Positions 7,908 through 13,951 are shown, numbered from the stretch's first letter. The stretch: DNA of 13,951 nt from an uncultured Clostridia bacterium (GCA_944381255.1 CALWKL010000014.1:1-13951); one strand, 5' to 3'. The notes: generated by a model not told the origin, from the letters alone. Program-made: numbers and translations.

Positions 7908-8666
7908 ATGATAGCAAGTTCTATTCTCGCTTTTTTTGTAACCATGCTACTAGCCACATTACCTATTATAGAAATACGTGGAGCGATGCCCATAGGTATG
8001 AGTACTACCTTTTGGGGAGATTCCGCACTATCGCCAGTTATGAGTTTGCTTGCATCGCTAATTGGTGGAGTGATAGCCTGTTTTGTAGTGGTAGCCACAT
8101 TCTTCCCTCTAAAGAAATTACTTTGTAGAGTTCCTTTTTTCTCACGAATTTTTGCTAATTTTGAAAATACTGCTATAGAGAATTTAGCGAAAATATCAAG
8201 TAAATTAGAAAAATTTAAAAAAAATACTAAAAATAAAGAAAAAATAAAGAAAAAATCTAAATCAAATAAAAATTCAATTAAAAACAATTTACCTAATACG
8301 AAAATAGAGCATACTCAATCTAGTCTAATAATGGACTCGGCTATAGATTTTAAAAAACCTAAAAAACAAAATCAAACTTTACAAAAATGCACTTTAGTCT
8401 TTGTATTTTGCGCTCTTCCTCTCCCCTTTACTGGAGTATGGAGCGCAGGCGCCTTGGCAAGTTTACTAAATTTACATTTTTGGCCAAGCGTCCTTAGTCT
8501 AATACTAGCCAATGTGTTAGGAAGTCTTGTAGTTTTTTGTTTTTGTGCAATTTTCAGTAATTACATTGACCTAGTCATCGCAATTATGGCAGTAATTTTG
8601 GTATTATTCGCAATATATTACATCGCAGTATACTGTACCAAAAAGTTATCAAAACTTAACAATTAA
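7908..8666 (+). CDS. Small multidrug export family (COG2426-like) membrane protein with lysine-rich insert
   Basis: A 252-residue membrane protein whose two hydrophobic halves match the small multidrug export family, usually about 150-170 residues. The first half carries PIIEIRGAMPIGM (19-31) within hydrophobic segments at about 3-22 and 45-68. The second half carries CALPLPFTGVWSAGALASL (168-186), then segments near 193-216 and 220-242. Both motifs are Pro/Gly-containing hairpins characteristic of the family; actual transport by it is poorly established. Between the halves, residues about 97-160 are an unusual hydrophilic stretch with about 18 lysines plus many Asn and Ser. It is in frame, encoded by A-rich codons, and probably lies in the cytoplasm. 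ATG 7908 has AGGAG 5 bases upstream. It is divergent from the minus-strand operon and has its own promoter. No clear terminator follows, so readthrough into the CPBP genes is possible. Confidence 0.75.
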   Translation: MIASSILAFFVTMLLATLPIIEIRGAMPIGMSTTFWGDSALSPVMSLLASLIGGVIACFVVVATFFPLKKLLCRVPFFSRIFANFENTAIENLAKISSKLEKFKKNTKNKEKIKKKSKSNKNSIKNNLPNTKIEHTQSSLIMDSAIDFKKPKKQNQTLQKCTLVFVFCALPLPFTGVWSAGALASLLNLHFWPSVLSLILANVLGSLVVFCFCAIFSNYIDLVIAIMAVILVLFAIYYIAVYCTKKLSKLNN

Positions 8667-8686
8667 AATTTTTTAAACCAATTTGA

Positions 8687-8715
8687 TTGAATAGACAGGT
8701 TTTATGTGATATAAT
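8687..8715 (+). promoter_or_regulatory. Probable sigma-A promoter (extended -10) for the CPBP pair
   Basis: TTGAAT (8687-8692), a 17-base spacer and TATAAT (8710-8715), with TG one base before the -10. The predicted start is about 28 bases before the ATG at 8750. The decamer GTGATATAAT is identical to that of the gltX promoter. Confidence 0.65.
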
Positions 8716-8749
8716 AATTGTCGAAAATTAACTTAAAATTAGGAATAAT

Positions 8750-9724
8750 ATGCAAAAAAACAATCAAAAAGAACGCTTTGAATTTCCTCACGCCACACAA
8801 GGTTGCGAATGGGCAATAGCGGCACCAATTATTACCATAGTAGTAGTTGCCCTTATTGGAGCCATCATTAGTAGCGCTAGTGGAATCGCTATTGAAATAC
8901 TAGGTGCCAACCCCATTTACTTATGCATTGGCTCGGCACTTACCGAATTGAGTTTTCTTATCGCCGCATTATCCATTAGCAAATTCAATAAGGTAAATTA
9001 CCTTTCTGCGAGTGGAGTAAAGGTGAGTACACCTTGGTGGACATATGTCGGGGCTATAGTAATCAGTATTCTCGTGCTAGTATTATTAAACCCTATTATA
9101 AATTGCTGGCAAGTGCTATTAGACACAATAGGTCATCAATCTAGCGAAATTCCTATCACTGTCGACACAGTTGCTAATCTTTTCCTCGCACTTACTCTAT
9201 ACGCCCTCATACCTGCAATATGTGAAGAAGCGCTATTTCGTGGAGTTATCCTCAATGGGCTTAGGAAATATGGAGTACTCCCTGCAGTACTTATCAGTGC
9301 GTCATTCTTCGCCCTTATGCATATGAATCTAGTGCAATTTCCATATACTTTTTGCTTAGGAATAGTATTTGGTTTAGTGGTTTATTACACACGAAACCTT
9401 TGGCTGAGTGTCATTATGCACTTTGTAAACAATGCTAGCGTATTAATTATTGGGTATTTTACTTTAAATATTGAATATACTTTTGTATGGTATGATATTT
9501 TGATTGGGATAGCAGGATTACTGCTTTGTGGCGTGCTAGTGTACTTCTTGATTAAATTTTTGAACAAAAAATTTAGCGCCAAACTTGACCAAACTGAGCG
9601 ACCATATCTCGAAACTCAACCAGTCATTGAAAAAAGCATTCGCAAGCGCATGTGGATAACCCCTATAGTGCTCGCTGTTGCTTGTTTTATAATTAGTATC
9701 ATAAATGGATTTGGAGTAATATGA
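8750..9724 (+). CDS. CPBP family intramembrane glutamic protease
   Basis: A multi-pass protein of the CPBP/Abi (Rce1-like) family, which cleaves proteins or peptides inside the membrane; some members confer immunity to self-made bacteriocins. All three family motifs are intact: EEALFR at 159-164 (catalytic Glu159/Glu160 and Arg164), FALMHMN with His191, and HFVNN with His224 and Asn228. Hydrophobic segments occur near 22-48, 56-77, 97-118, 142-158, 174-190, 198-213, 218-236 and 246-270. A charged loop at 271-300 and a final segment near 302-322 extend past the motif core. The N-terminus is short and polar, with no cleavable signal. AGGA lies 5 bases before ATG 8750. It overlaps the next gene, also CPBP, by ATGA. 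No bacteriocin gene is visible nearby, so the substrate is unknown. Confidence 0.92.
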   Translation: MQKNNQKERFEFPHATQGCEWAIAAPIITIVVVALIGAIISSASGIAIEILGANPIYLCIGSALTELSFLIAALSISKFNKVNYLSASGVKVSTPWWTYVGAIVISILVLVLLNPIINCWQVLLDTIGHQSSEIPITVDTVANLFLALTLYALIPAICEEALFRGVILNGLRKYGVLPAVLISASFFALMHMNLVQFPYTFCLGIVFGLVVYYTRNLWLSVIMHFVNNASVLIIGYFTLNIEYTFVWYDILIGIAGLLLCGVLVYFLIKFLNKKFSAKLDQTERPYLETQPVIEKSIRKRMWITPIVLAVACFIISIINGFGVI

Positions 9725-10896
9725 AATTTATAATCAAAAATAAAAAGATTTTTTATGGTGGGCTAGTATACTTTATATGTATCCTACTTTTTATAGGATT
9801 TAGAATATTATGGGGTACAGGAGTATTCTCCAGTGTTGACCCATATGTTAGCGATTTGATATTTGCCCTATGCATACAGGTGTTGACTTTTACCCTACTA
9901 CCCTTTGTATTATATAAGTTTTTAACGAAGCAGACTATCAAGCAAGTGGGCGAAAATTTCTTTTTTAAAAAGATTAATTTCCCTACAGTCTTATATTCAA
10001 TTCTCACAGGAATACTAGTCTATATAATTATCTTGTTTGTATCTAGTTTTTGGGCTACACTATTATCAATATTTGGATATCAGGCTGGCTCAGCTACTGC
10101 GATATCACACTTACCTGTATGGGCAGCATTCCTAATTAGTATAGTCAGCACTTCGCTACTGCCAGGCTTTGGAGAAGAAATTGTACATCGTGGTATGACT
10201 CTTGGTAATACTAAGCAAAATGGTATCAAGCGTGCCATTTTACTATCCGCCTTGCTATTTGGCTTAGCTCATCTAAATATAGCTCAGTTTGGATATGCTT
10301 TTGTCGTAGGGCTTATACTCGGCTCAGTAACTTGTATCACTCGCAGTATTTTCCCTGCTATGATAATTCATGCTACATCTAATTTTTGCTCAATCTATAT
10401 GGATTTTGCACAAGGAAACGGCTGGTTGTTTGGAGATGCTCTCAGCAATTTTGTAAATTTCATCACTTCAAACTGGGTGGCAGGCCTACTCATTTGCTTC
10501 TTGATAATAATGTTGGTAGTTACGCTATTGTCTGTGTTGCTAGTTCGTTTTTATGCACATACCAAAATGCAAAAATTTCGTACTTTCTGCGACAACCTTT
10601 ACCGAGATACTCGTAATACACCTATGGCAGACCAAATTAACTTTAATGACAAAATATTCTTGTTTACCTTGTTTAGTCAAGCCGCAGCCCAAGACCTAAA
10701 GCAAAGGATTGAGCGTGGCGATACCTCAATCGAACATATAGAGGCTGAGGTAAATCGAAGCCCACTTAATGCTATCATGAATTCCGAACTGGATAACTTC
10801 TCGCCTACGCATCAGCTTGATTATTTGTTTTATTATATTACAATTTTTATGGCTTCACTTATTACTATTATCACATTAATTTGGGGAATCTTTTGA
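9721..10896 (+). CDS. CPBP family intramembrane glutamic protease with C-terminal extension
   Basis: A second CPBP protein, 391 residues, whose ATG lies in the ATGA overlap with the first gene, so translation is probably coupled. Motifs: GEEIVHRG with Glu152, Glu153 and Arg157 (His instead of the common Phe before Arg), FGLAHLN with His184, and HATSN with His217 and Asn221. Hydrophobic segments occur near 11-32, 45-65, 90-116, 133-149, 172-186, 191-207, 210-226 and 252-276. After the core comes a soluble segment of about 90 residues (280-365), rich in Arg, Asp and Glu, and then a last helix near 368-389. I do not recognise that extension. It differs in sequence from the first copy, so this is an old duplication or two independent family members, perhaps working as a heterodimer (inference). 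Transcription probably ends at a terminator that includes the stop codon. Confidence 0.91.
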   Translation: MKFIIKNKKIFYGGLVYFICILLFIGFRILWGTGVFSSVDPYVSDLIFALCIQVLTFTLLPFVLYKFLTKQTIKQVGENFFFKKINFPTVLYSILTGILVYIIILFVSSFWATLLSIFGYQAGSATAISHLPVWAAFLISIVSTSLLPGFGEEIVHRGMTLGNTKQNGIKRAILLSALLFGLAHLNIAQFGYAFVVGLILGSVTCITRSIFPAMIIHATSNFCSIYMDFAQGNGWLFGDALSNFVNFITSNWVAGLLICFLIIMLVVTLLSVLLVRFYAHTKMQKFRTFCDNLYRDTRNTPMADQINFNDKIFLFTLFSQAAAQDLKQRIERGDTSIEHIEAEVNRSPLNAIMNSELDNFSPTHQLDYLFYYITIFMASLITIITLIWGIF

Positions 10897-10908
10897 TTTC
10901 CTTTTTTT
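10884..10908 (+). terminator. Intrinsic terminator overlapping the stop of the second CPBP gene
   Basis: GGGAATC (10884-10890), loop TTTT and GATTTCC (10895-10901) form a 7-bp stem with one G-U pair, followed at once by seven T. The TGA stop (10894-10896) lies at the loop and 3' arm, so a ribosome finishing the gene would sit on the hairpin. Confidence 0.8.
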
Positions 10909-10965
10909 ATTCAATTTATCAATACTAAATTATAGTTATAAAAGTGTTAATTACAAATTTTTCAC

Positions 10966-10994
10966 TTGCAAAAGTCTAAATGCCGTGATATAAT
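10966..10994 (+). promoter_or_regulatory. Probable sigma-A promoter (extended -10) for gltX
   Basis: TTGCAA (10966-10971), a 17-base spacer and TATAAT (10989-10994), with TG one base upstream of the -10. The predicted start is about 22 bases before ATG 11023, too short a leader for a T-box riboswitch. Confidence 0.75.
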
Positions 10995-11022
10995 TTAAAC
11001 AAATTATTTTTAGGAGCTTATT

Positions 11023-12483
11023 ATGGACAAAAAACAAGTAGTTACTCGCTATGCGCCTAGCCCTACGGGAATGATGCACATTGGCAACTTACGCACAGCA
11101 CTTTACTCATATCTTATAGCAAAATCTCAAGGCGGTAAATTCATTTTGCGATTAGAAGATACCGACCAAGCAAGGCATGTAGAAGGCGCAGAACAAGTAA
11201 TTTTTGATACATTGCGTGTTGCAGGACTAAAATATGATGAAGGTCCAGACATTGGAGGGCCACACGGGCCATATATCCAAAGTGAGCGCAAAGAAATATA
11301 TCTAAAATACGCTGATATGTTGATAAAATCAGGCAAGGCTTACTATTGTTTTTGTGAAAAAAAGAGTGATACGCCTCACGATGAGGAGCAAATCATCGCC
11401 CCTACCACCGACCCTTGTAGAGAATTGGACGCCGATACTGTGGCGAAGAACCTATCATTAGGTAAGCCTTTTGTAATTCGCCACAAGGTAAATAGAGAGG
11501 GTACTACTCACTATTATGACCACGTCTATGGAGATATCACTGTCCAAAATGACACTTTGCACGACATCATACTCATAAAATCTGACGGAATGCCTACTTA
11601 CAACTTTGCGCATGTAATTGATGACTACTTAATGGGAGTTACACATGTAGTACGTGGTAACGAGTATGTTACTAGTACTCCTCAGTATGTTCAGTTGCAC
11701 AAAGATTTGGGTTTTCCTTTGCCAGAATACTACCACCTACCTCTCATCATGGGGCAAAATGCAGATGGCGGAGTTAGCAAGTTATCCAAGAGACACGGAG
11801 CAGTGTCATTTGCCGACTTAGTCGCATTGGGATATTTGCCTGAGGCGATTATCAATTATATTGCATTATTAGGTTGGCACCCAGCTCAATCTGATCAAGA
11901 AATTTTCTCTTTACAAGAGTTGGTGAAGGTATTCGATGCGAACGACATTCGCAAATCTTCAGCAATCTTTGACTACAATAAATTAAAATGGGTTAATAGT
12001 CAATATATCCTAAAGATGACTCCACAAGAATTCCGTGAGCATGCAGAGCCATATCTAGCGAATACTTTAACTAGGGAAGTTTTTGATATAGACAAGCTCT
12101 ATGAGATTTTACAGCCTCGTGTACAAATTTTTAGCGAAATTGGCGAGAAAGTCCAGTTTTTCCAAGAACTTATAGATTTTGATACAAACATTTTGTATAA
12201 TGATAAGAAAAAAACTAATCCAGAAAACACAAGAGAAATTTTAACCAAAGCGATAGAAAATTTGTCCAAAGTCGAGCTTGATGATTGGGAAAATGATATT
12301 CTTTACCAAAAATTAGAGGAAATCGCAAATTCTACCGGCTACAAGCCTATATCAGTTATGTGGGTTGTACGTATTGCTCTTTCTGGGCAAACAGTTACTG
12401 TTGGTGGTGCAACCGAAATTATGCAGATACTTGGCAAGAGCGAAACATTAATAAGACTTCAGACCACTCTTAATAGATTATAA
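11023..12483 (+). CDS. gltX: Glutamyl-tRNA synthetase
   Basis: Class I aminoacyl-tRNA synthetase that charges tRNA-Glu with glutamate (and possibly tRNA-Gln, if the organism uses the GatCAB route). The 486 residues are normal for the family. The Rossmann fold opens with RYAPSPTGMMHIGNLRTA, where the HIGH signature reads HIGN at 19-22. The KMSKS signature reads KLSKR at 253-257. Between them are DTDQARH and family segments such as TYNFAHVIDD and YVQLHKDLGFPLPEYYHLPL. A zinc-knuckle-like set is incomplete: Cys109, Cys111 and Cys132, but Glu134 where E. coli has His127, so zinc binding is doubtful. The C-terminal helical domain binds the anticodon. AGGAG lies 6 bases before ATG 11023. It is a single-gene unit, with its own promoter and a terminator about 150 bases downstream. 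I cannot tell discriminating from non-discriminating type by eye. Confidence 0.97.
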   Translation: MDKKQVVTRYAPSPTGMMHIGNLRTALYSYLIAKSQGGKFILRLEDTDQARHVEGAEQVIFDTLRVAGLKYDEGPDIGGPHGPYIQSERKEIYLKYADMLIKSGKAYYCFCEKKSDTPHDEEQIIAPTTDPCRELDADTVAKNLSLGKPFVIRHKVNREGTTHYYDHVYGDITVQNDTLHDIILIKSDGMPTYNFAHVIDDYLMGVTHVVRGNEYVTSTPQYVQLHKDLGFPLPEYYHLPLIMGQNADGGVSKLSKRHGAVSFADLVALGYLPEAIINYIALLGWHPAQSDQEIFSLQELVKVFDANDIRKSSAIFDYNKLKWVNSQYILKMTPQEFREHAEPYLANTLTREVFDIDKLYEILQPRVQIFSEIGEKVQFFQELIDFDTNILYNDKKKTNPENTREILTKAIENLSKVELDDWENDILYQKLEEIANSTGYKPISVMWVVRIALSGQTVTVGGATEIMQILGKSETLIRLQTTLNRL

Positions 12484-12525
12484 AATTAAAAATTATCTAT
12501 TTAAACTATTAAAAGTAGCATAAAA

Positions 12526-12593
12526 TAAAGACTAGAATTTTGTAAGCAAATTATTGAATCAAAATTCTACTTACTAAAAACTCTTCGTCTTTA
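12526..12593 (+). repeat. Imperfect inverted repeat / large stem-loop after gltX
   Basis: The arm at 12526-12542 is complementary to two blocks: its last ten bases TAGAATTTTG pair perfectly with CAAAATTCTA (12560-12569), and its first seven TAAAGAC pair with GTCTTTA (12587-12593). A 17-base bulge is left on the 3' side. The bulge starts with CTTAC, complementary to GTAAG at the start of the loop (12542-12546), so a pseudoknot or alternative fold is possible. No T-run follows directly, so it is not a standard terminator. Confidence 0.55.
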
Positions 12594-12630
12594 TTACTAC
12601 AAATTACAATATTTTTTTAAGAAATAAGAA

Positions 12631-12660
12631 AAAGAACTTTATTCGATAAAGCTCTTTTTT
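12631..12660. terminator. Bidirectional intrinsic terminator between gltX and the ferritin-like gene
   Basis: AAAGAACTTTAT (12631-12642), loop TCG and ATAAAGCTCTTT (12646-12657) form a 12-bp stem with a single A/C mismatch. Ts follow on the plus strand (then ATTTTT), and on the minus strand the same hairpin is followed by a T-rich run. It can stop transcripts of the two convergent genes. Confidence 0.78.
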
Positions 12661-12879
12661 ATTTTTAGTTGAATACATATATTTACTTACTTAAATAAAA
12701 AATTTTAATAAAGGTGTTCAGTAGTTTAATTAACTAATTAGTTTCTCTATTAAAAATAAAACTTATTTTTAAAGTTTTATATTAATTTAAAATATTTAGA
12801 TGAATTACAAAATTTTTTAAACTTATTTATTGTAAATTTATGTATTATCTAATATTTATATTTTTGTATAATTTCTTTG

Positions 12880-13170
12880 CTACATATTCAACTCTCGAAT
12901 TATTTCCTCTACTTCGCGCTGACCCTCTTTTAATTTTTCTAATTCTGTAGGGTCCAAAGTAGTCAATAATGTTAGTAATTCGCCTACGTGTACACGCTCT
13001 TCATTTTTTATACTAGTCCATACTCTTTTAGCCAATTCGTTATCAGTAGATAAGATGTGCCCATTATATTGATTTATCGCTTCCAGTTCTCCAATAATAT
13101 CTTTGCGGACTGCTTCAATCAATTCTGCTTTAGTATAAATTTTGCGTTGCATAAAAAAATTATCTTGCAT
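12880..13170 (-). CDS. Small ferritin-like protein, encapsulated-ferritin (EncFtn) type
   Basis: A 96-residue helical protein with a half-ferritin di-iron pattern. GELEAINQY (27-35) and NEERVH (56-61) align with the EELEAIDWY and NEEVEH motifs of encapsulated ferritins. Glu28, Glu58 and His61 fall where R. rubrum EncFtn has its iron ligands Glu32, Glu62 and His65, and Tyr35 matches Tyr39. The 30-residue Glu-to-Glu spacing is also conserved, as is the following ..LTTLDPTEL. Such proteins form ring-shaped oligomers with ferroxidase sites between subunits. No encapsulin gene lies within the window, and the C-terminus (EEIIRELNM) lacks the usual Gly/Leu-rich encapsulin-targeting tail, so it may act free in the cytoplasm. 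GGAGG precedes ATG 13170 by only 4 bases; Met7 is a less likely start. It is divergent from the small membrane protein. A rubrerythrin-like function is an alternative. Confidence 0.75.
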   Translation of the reverse strand: MQDNFFMQRKIYTKAELIEAVRKDIIGELEAINQYNGHILSTDNELAKRVWTSIKNEERVHVGELLTLLTTLDPTELEKLKEGQREVEEIIRELNM

Positions 13171-13187
13171 ATGGCCTCCTTGATAGT

Positions 13188-13193
13188 ATTATA
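13188..13193 (-). promoter_or_regulatory. Possible -10 box for the ferritin-like gene
   Basis: A perfect TATAAT lies on the minus strand just upstream of the GGAGG. I see no good -35 at 16-18 bases, and the leader would be only about 11 bases. Reported as tentative. Confidence 0.35.
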
Positions 13194-13272
13194 TATGTTG
13201 AATTTTGTAAACTTGTTAAAACTAAATTCATATAAAACTTTATGTTAAACATTTGCTTTTTTAGTAAAAATA

Positions 13273-13278
13273 TATAAT
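13273..13278 (+). promoter_or_regulatory. Possible -10 box for the small membrane protein gene
   Basis: A perfect TATAAT lies 41 bases before ATG 13314. The expected -35 site at 13250-13255 reads CATTTG, a poor match; TTGCTT at 13253-13258 is too close. Tentative in this very AT-rich spacer. Confidence 0.35.
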
Positions 13279-13313
13279 AATTATATTAAATTTGAGTACG
13301 GAGGACATATTTT

Positions 13314-13625
13314 ATGATTTTTGGTGATACTTTAAGCAAAATACTTAGCATAGTAAACAAAATTTTAGCATTCGCTGTACTTTTGGCATATGCGCTGTTT
13401 GCAATCAATATGAACTGGCCATTCATTACCAATGATACTTTGATTAGCATTATAAAAGGTGTTATGTACTATGGCCCATTGGCAATATGCGGTATGGTAA
13501 TGATAGAGTTTGCAATTAAAAGAAATATTATTATCCAACTTGTAGTATATGCAATCATCGCTATTGCTATAATATTCCAGTTCTTCCCAGAGACACTCGA
13601 TGCAATTTTTTCAATTGCAAAATAA
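13314..13625 (+). CDS. Small three-helix membrane protein of unknown function
   Basis: I do not recognise this 103-residue protein. It has three clear hydrophobic segments at about 12-31, 46-67 and 71-91, joined by a short Trp/Pro-containing loop (34-40) and a positive turn EFAIKR (65-70). The last residues, FPETLDAIFSIAK, look amphipathic. No enzymatic motif, Cys pair or signal cleavage site is visible. That it is a real gene is supported by GGAGG at 9 bases before ATG 13314, strong hydrophobic periodicity and a well-formed terminator starting 4 bases after the stop. It is a single-gene unit, divergent from the ferritin-like gene with which it shares a 143-base spacer; joint regulation is possible but not shown. 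Confidence 0.8.
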   Translation: MIFGDTLSKILSIVNKILAFAVLLAYALFAINMNWPFITNDTLISIIKGVMYYGPLAICGMVMIEFAIKRNIIIQLVVYAIIAIAIIFQFFPETLDAIFSIAK

Positions 13626-13629
13626 CAAT

Positions 13630-13662
13630 AGACTCCCCTAATACGAGGAGTCTTATTTTTTC
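13630..13662 (+). terminator. Intrinsic terminator of the small membrane protein gene
   Basis: AGACTCC (13630-13636) pairs with GGAGTCT (13647-13653) around a 10-base loop, followed by TATTTTTTCT. On the minus strand the trailing sequence is also T-rich, so it may act weakly in both directions and stop the transcript of the edge gene. Confidence 0.82.
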
Positions 13663-13701
13663 TAACTAAAGTTTTTATAAATTAAATATAATGAAGCTAG
13701 C

Positions 13702-13754
13702 CTATTCTAAATATTTATCACATAAGGATAAGAAAAGAGTACATATTTAGATAG
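13702..13754. repeat. Inverted repeat in convergent spacer
   Basis: TCTAAATAT (13706-13714) is complementary to ATATTTAGA (13743-13751). Allowing the single T at 13705 to bulge, CTA and TAG extend the stem to 12 bp around a loop of about 28 bases. No T-run adjoins it. It lies in the 3' region of the edge gene's minus-strand transcript. Confidence 0.4.
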
Positions 13755-13778
13755 TCCCTTGCTTTAATATTAAAAATG

Positions 13779-13951
13779 TTAATATTGCCTATTCAATGTA
13801 TTTTGAGCCAAAGTTAGAGGGGGTACATCTACTGTAATCGTTTTATTTATAATTACACTATTAGCCCCAATTTTTACTCCAGAATGTATTTTGCTATTAA
13901 TCAATACACAATTTGCACCTATAGTTACATTGTCAGCGATACTACAATTTT
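13779..13951 (-). CDS. Left-handed beta-helix (hexapeptide repeat) protein C-terminus, possibly GlmU-type or another sugar acyltransferase, N-terminus beyond the window
   Basis: Only the last 57 residues are present. They contain hexapeptide turns of the [IV]-G-x4 kind: IADNVTIGANCVLINSK and GVKIGANSVIINKTITV. The tail VDVPPLTLAQNTLNRQY resembles the end of GlmU (for example ..DVPENALAI.R..Q.N..GY). The rest would lie to the right on the minus strand. It ends at TAA 13779-13781. Whether it carries a nucleotidyltransferase domain cannot be seen. It is of special interest because the GlmU-like protein at 5559-6404 lacks exactly this C-terminal part. Serine acetyltransferase-like or other acyltransferases are alternatives. 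Confidence 0.72.
   Translation of the reverse strand, partial: NCSIADNVTIGANCVLINSKIHSGVKIGANSVIINKTITVDVPPLTLAQNTLNRQY

Larger units (their letters stand above)
12484..12879. other. Convergent AT-rich spacer, no gene seen
   Basis: This 396-base spacer separates the ends of gltX and the ferritin-like gene. I see no open frame with a ribosome binding site. It holds a large imperfect stem-loop (12526-12593), a bidirectional terminator (12631-12660), a 12-base perfect palindrome AACTAATTAGTT (12732-12743), and a 7-bp AT hairpin (12758-12764 with 12772-12778). On the minus strand that hairpin is followed by ATTTTT and could be a weak terminator for the ferritin-like gene. Confidence 0.6.

Noticed and set aside
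7721..8287. A 188-codon open frame on the minus strand opposite the export-family gene
   Set aside because: It spans the divergent promoters, overlaps two better-supported genes and has Lys/Phe/Ile-rich sequence expected from reading A-rich DNA backwards.
10897..11022. T-box or other riboswitch ahead of gltX
   Set aside because: The predicted transcript start leaves a leader of only about 22 bases, too short for a T-box, and no specifier or antiterminator is seen.
12732..12743. AACTAATTAGTT palindrome as an operator
   Set aside because: It lies between two convergent gene ends, not near a promoter, and short A-T palindromes are frequent at this composition.
13766..13786. AATATTAA / TTAATATT hairpin at the end of the edge gene as a terminator
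   Set aside because: The 8-bp stem is all A-T, overlaps the stop codon and has no T-run on either side; chance is likely in this AT-rich stretch.
1..13951. CRISPR arrays, tRNA genes, insertion sequences or phage genes
   Set aside because: No regularly spaced repeats, tRNA-like TpsiC arms, transposase motifs or terminal repeats were seen by eye; a dedicated tool could still find something short.

Overview
The window is AT-rich, with standard bacterial codons and consistent AGGAG/GGAGG-type ribosome binding sites. It looks like chromosomal core DNA of a Gram-positive, Clostridia-like (Bacillota) bacterium. The main taxonomic clue is the minus-strand order glmU-like, pth, mfd, then a lipoprotein parvulin foldase. 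It matches from memory the conserved glmU-(prs)-pth-mfd-prsA neighbourhood of clostridia and bacilli. No insertion sequence, prophage, CRISPR array, tRNA or rRNA was seen.

Left block (1-7755, minus strand). Six genes appear to be read as one unit from a divergent promoter region near 7.85 kb: an M14 zinc carboxypeptidase of the murein-peptide type, tadA (tRNA adenosine deaminase), a GlmU-like protein, pth (peptidyl-tRNA hydrolase), mfd (transcription-repair coupling factor) and a parvulin-type lipoprotein foldase cut by the window edge. Gaps are 1 to 77 bases. The largest gap, in front of the foldase, holds a good extended -10 promoter, so the foldase can probably also be transcribed alone. 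The GlmU-like protein is the oddest gene: it keeps the GlmU layout but lacks the nucleotide-binding signature at its N-terminus and stops before the acetyltransferase active site.

Middle block (7908-12483, plus strand). A small-multidrug-export family membrane protein with a lysine-rich insert is followed by two translationally coupled CPBP intramembrane proteases (ATGA overlap) and by gltX (glutamyl-tRNA synthetase). The CPBP pair and gltX each have a clear promoter; the two share an identical extended -10 decamer. The CPBP pair ends in an intrinsic terminator that contains its own stop codon.

Right block (12484-13951). A very AT-rich spacer of about 400 bases carries a bidirectional terminator and a large imperfect stem-loop that might belong to a small RNA. 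Then come a small ferritin-like protein resembling encapsulated ferritins (minus), a three-helix membrane protein of unknown function (plus) with a strong terminator, and at the edge the C-terminus of a left-handed beta-helix (hexapeptide) protein (minus).

I did not find a clearly new multi-gene system. The best leads are the doubly truncated GlmU-like protein kept in the ancestral glmU position, the lysine-rich insert in the export-family protein, the encapsulin-type ferritin without encapsulin, and the structured spacer after gltX.
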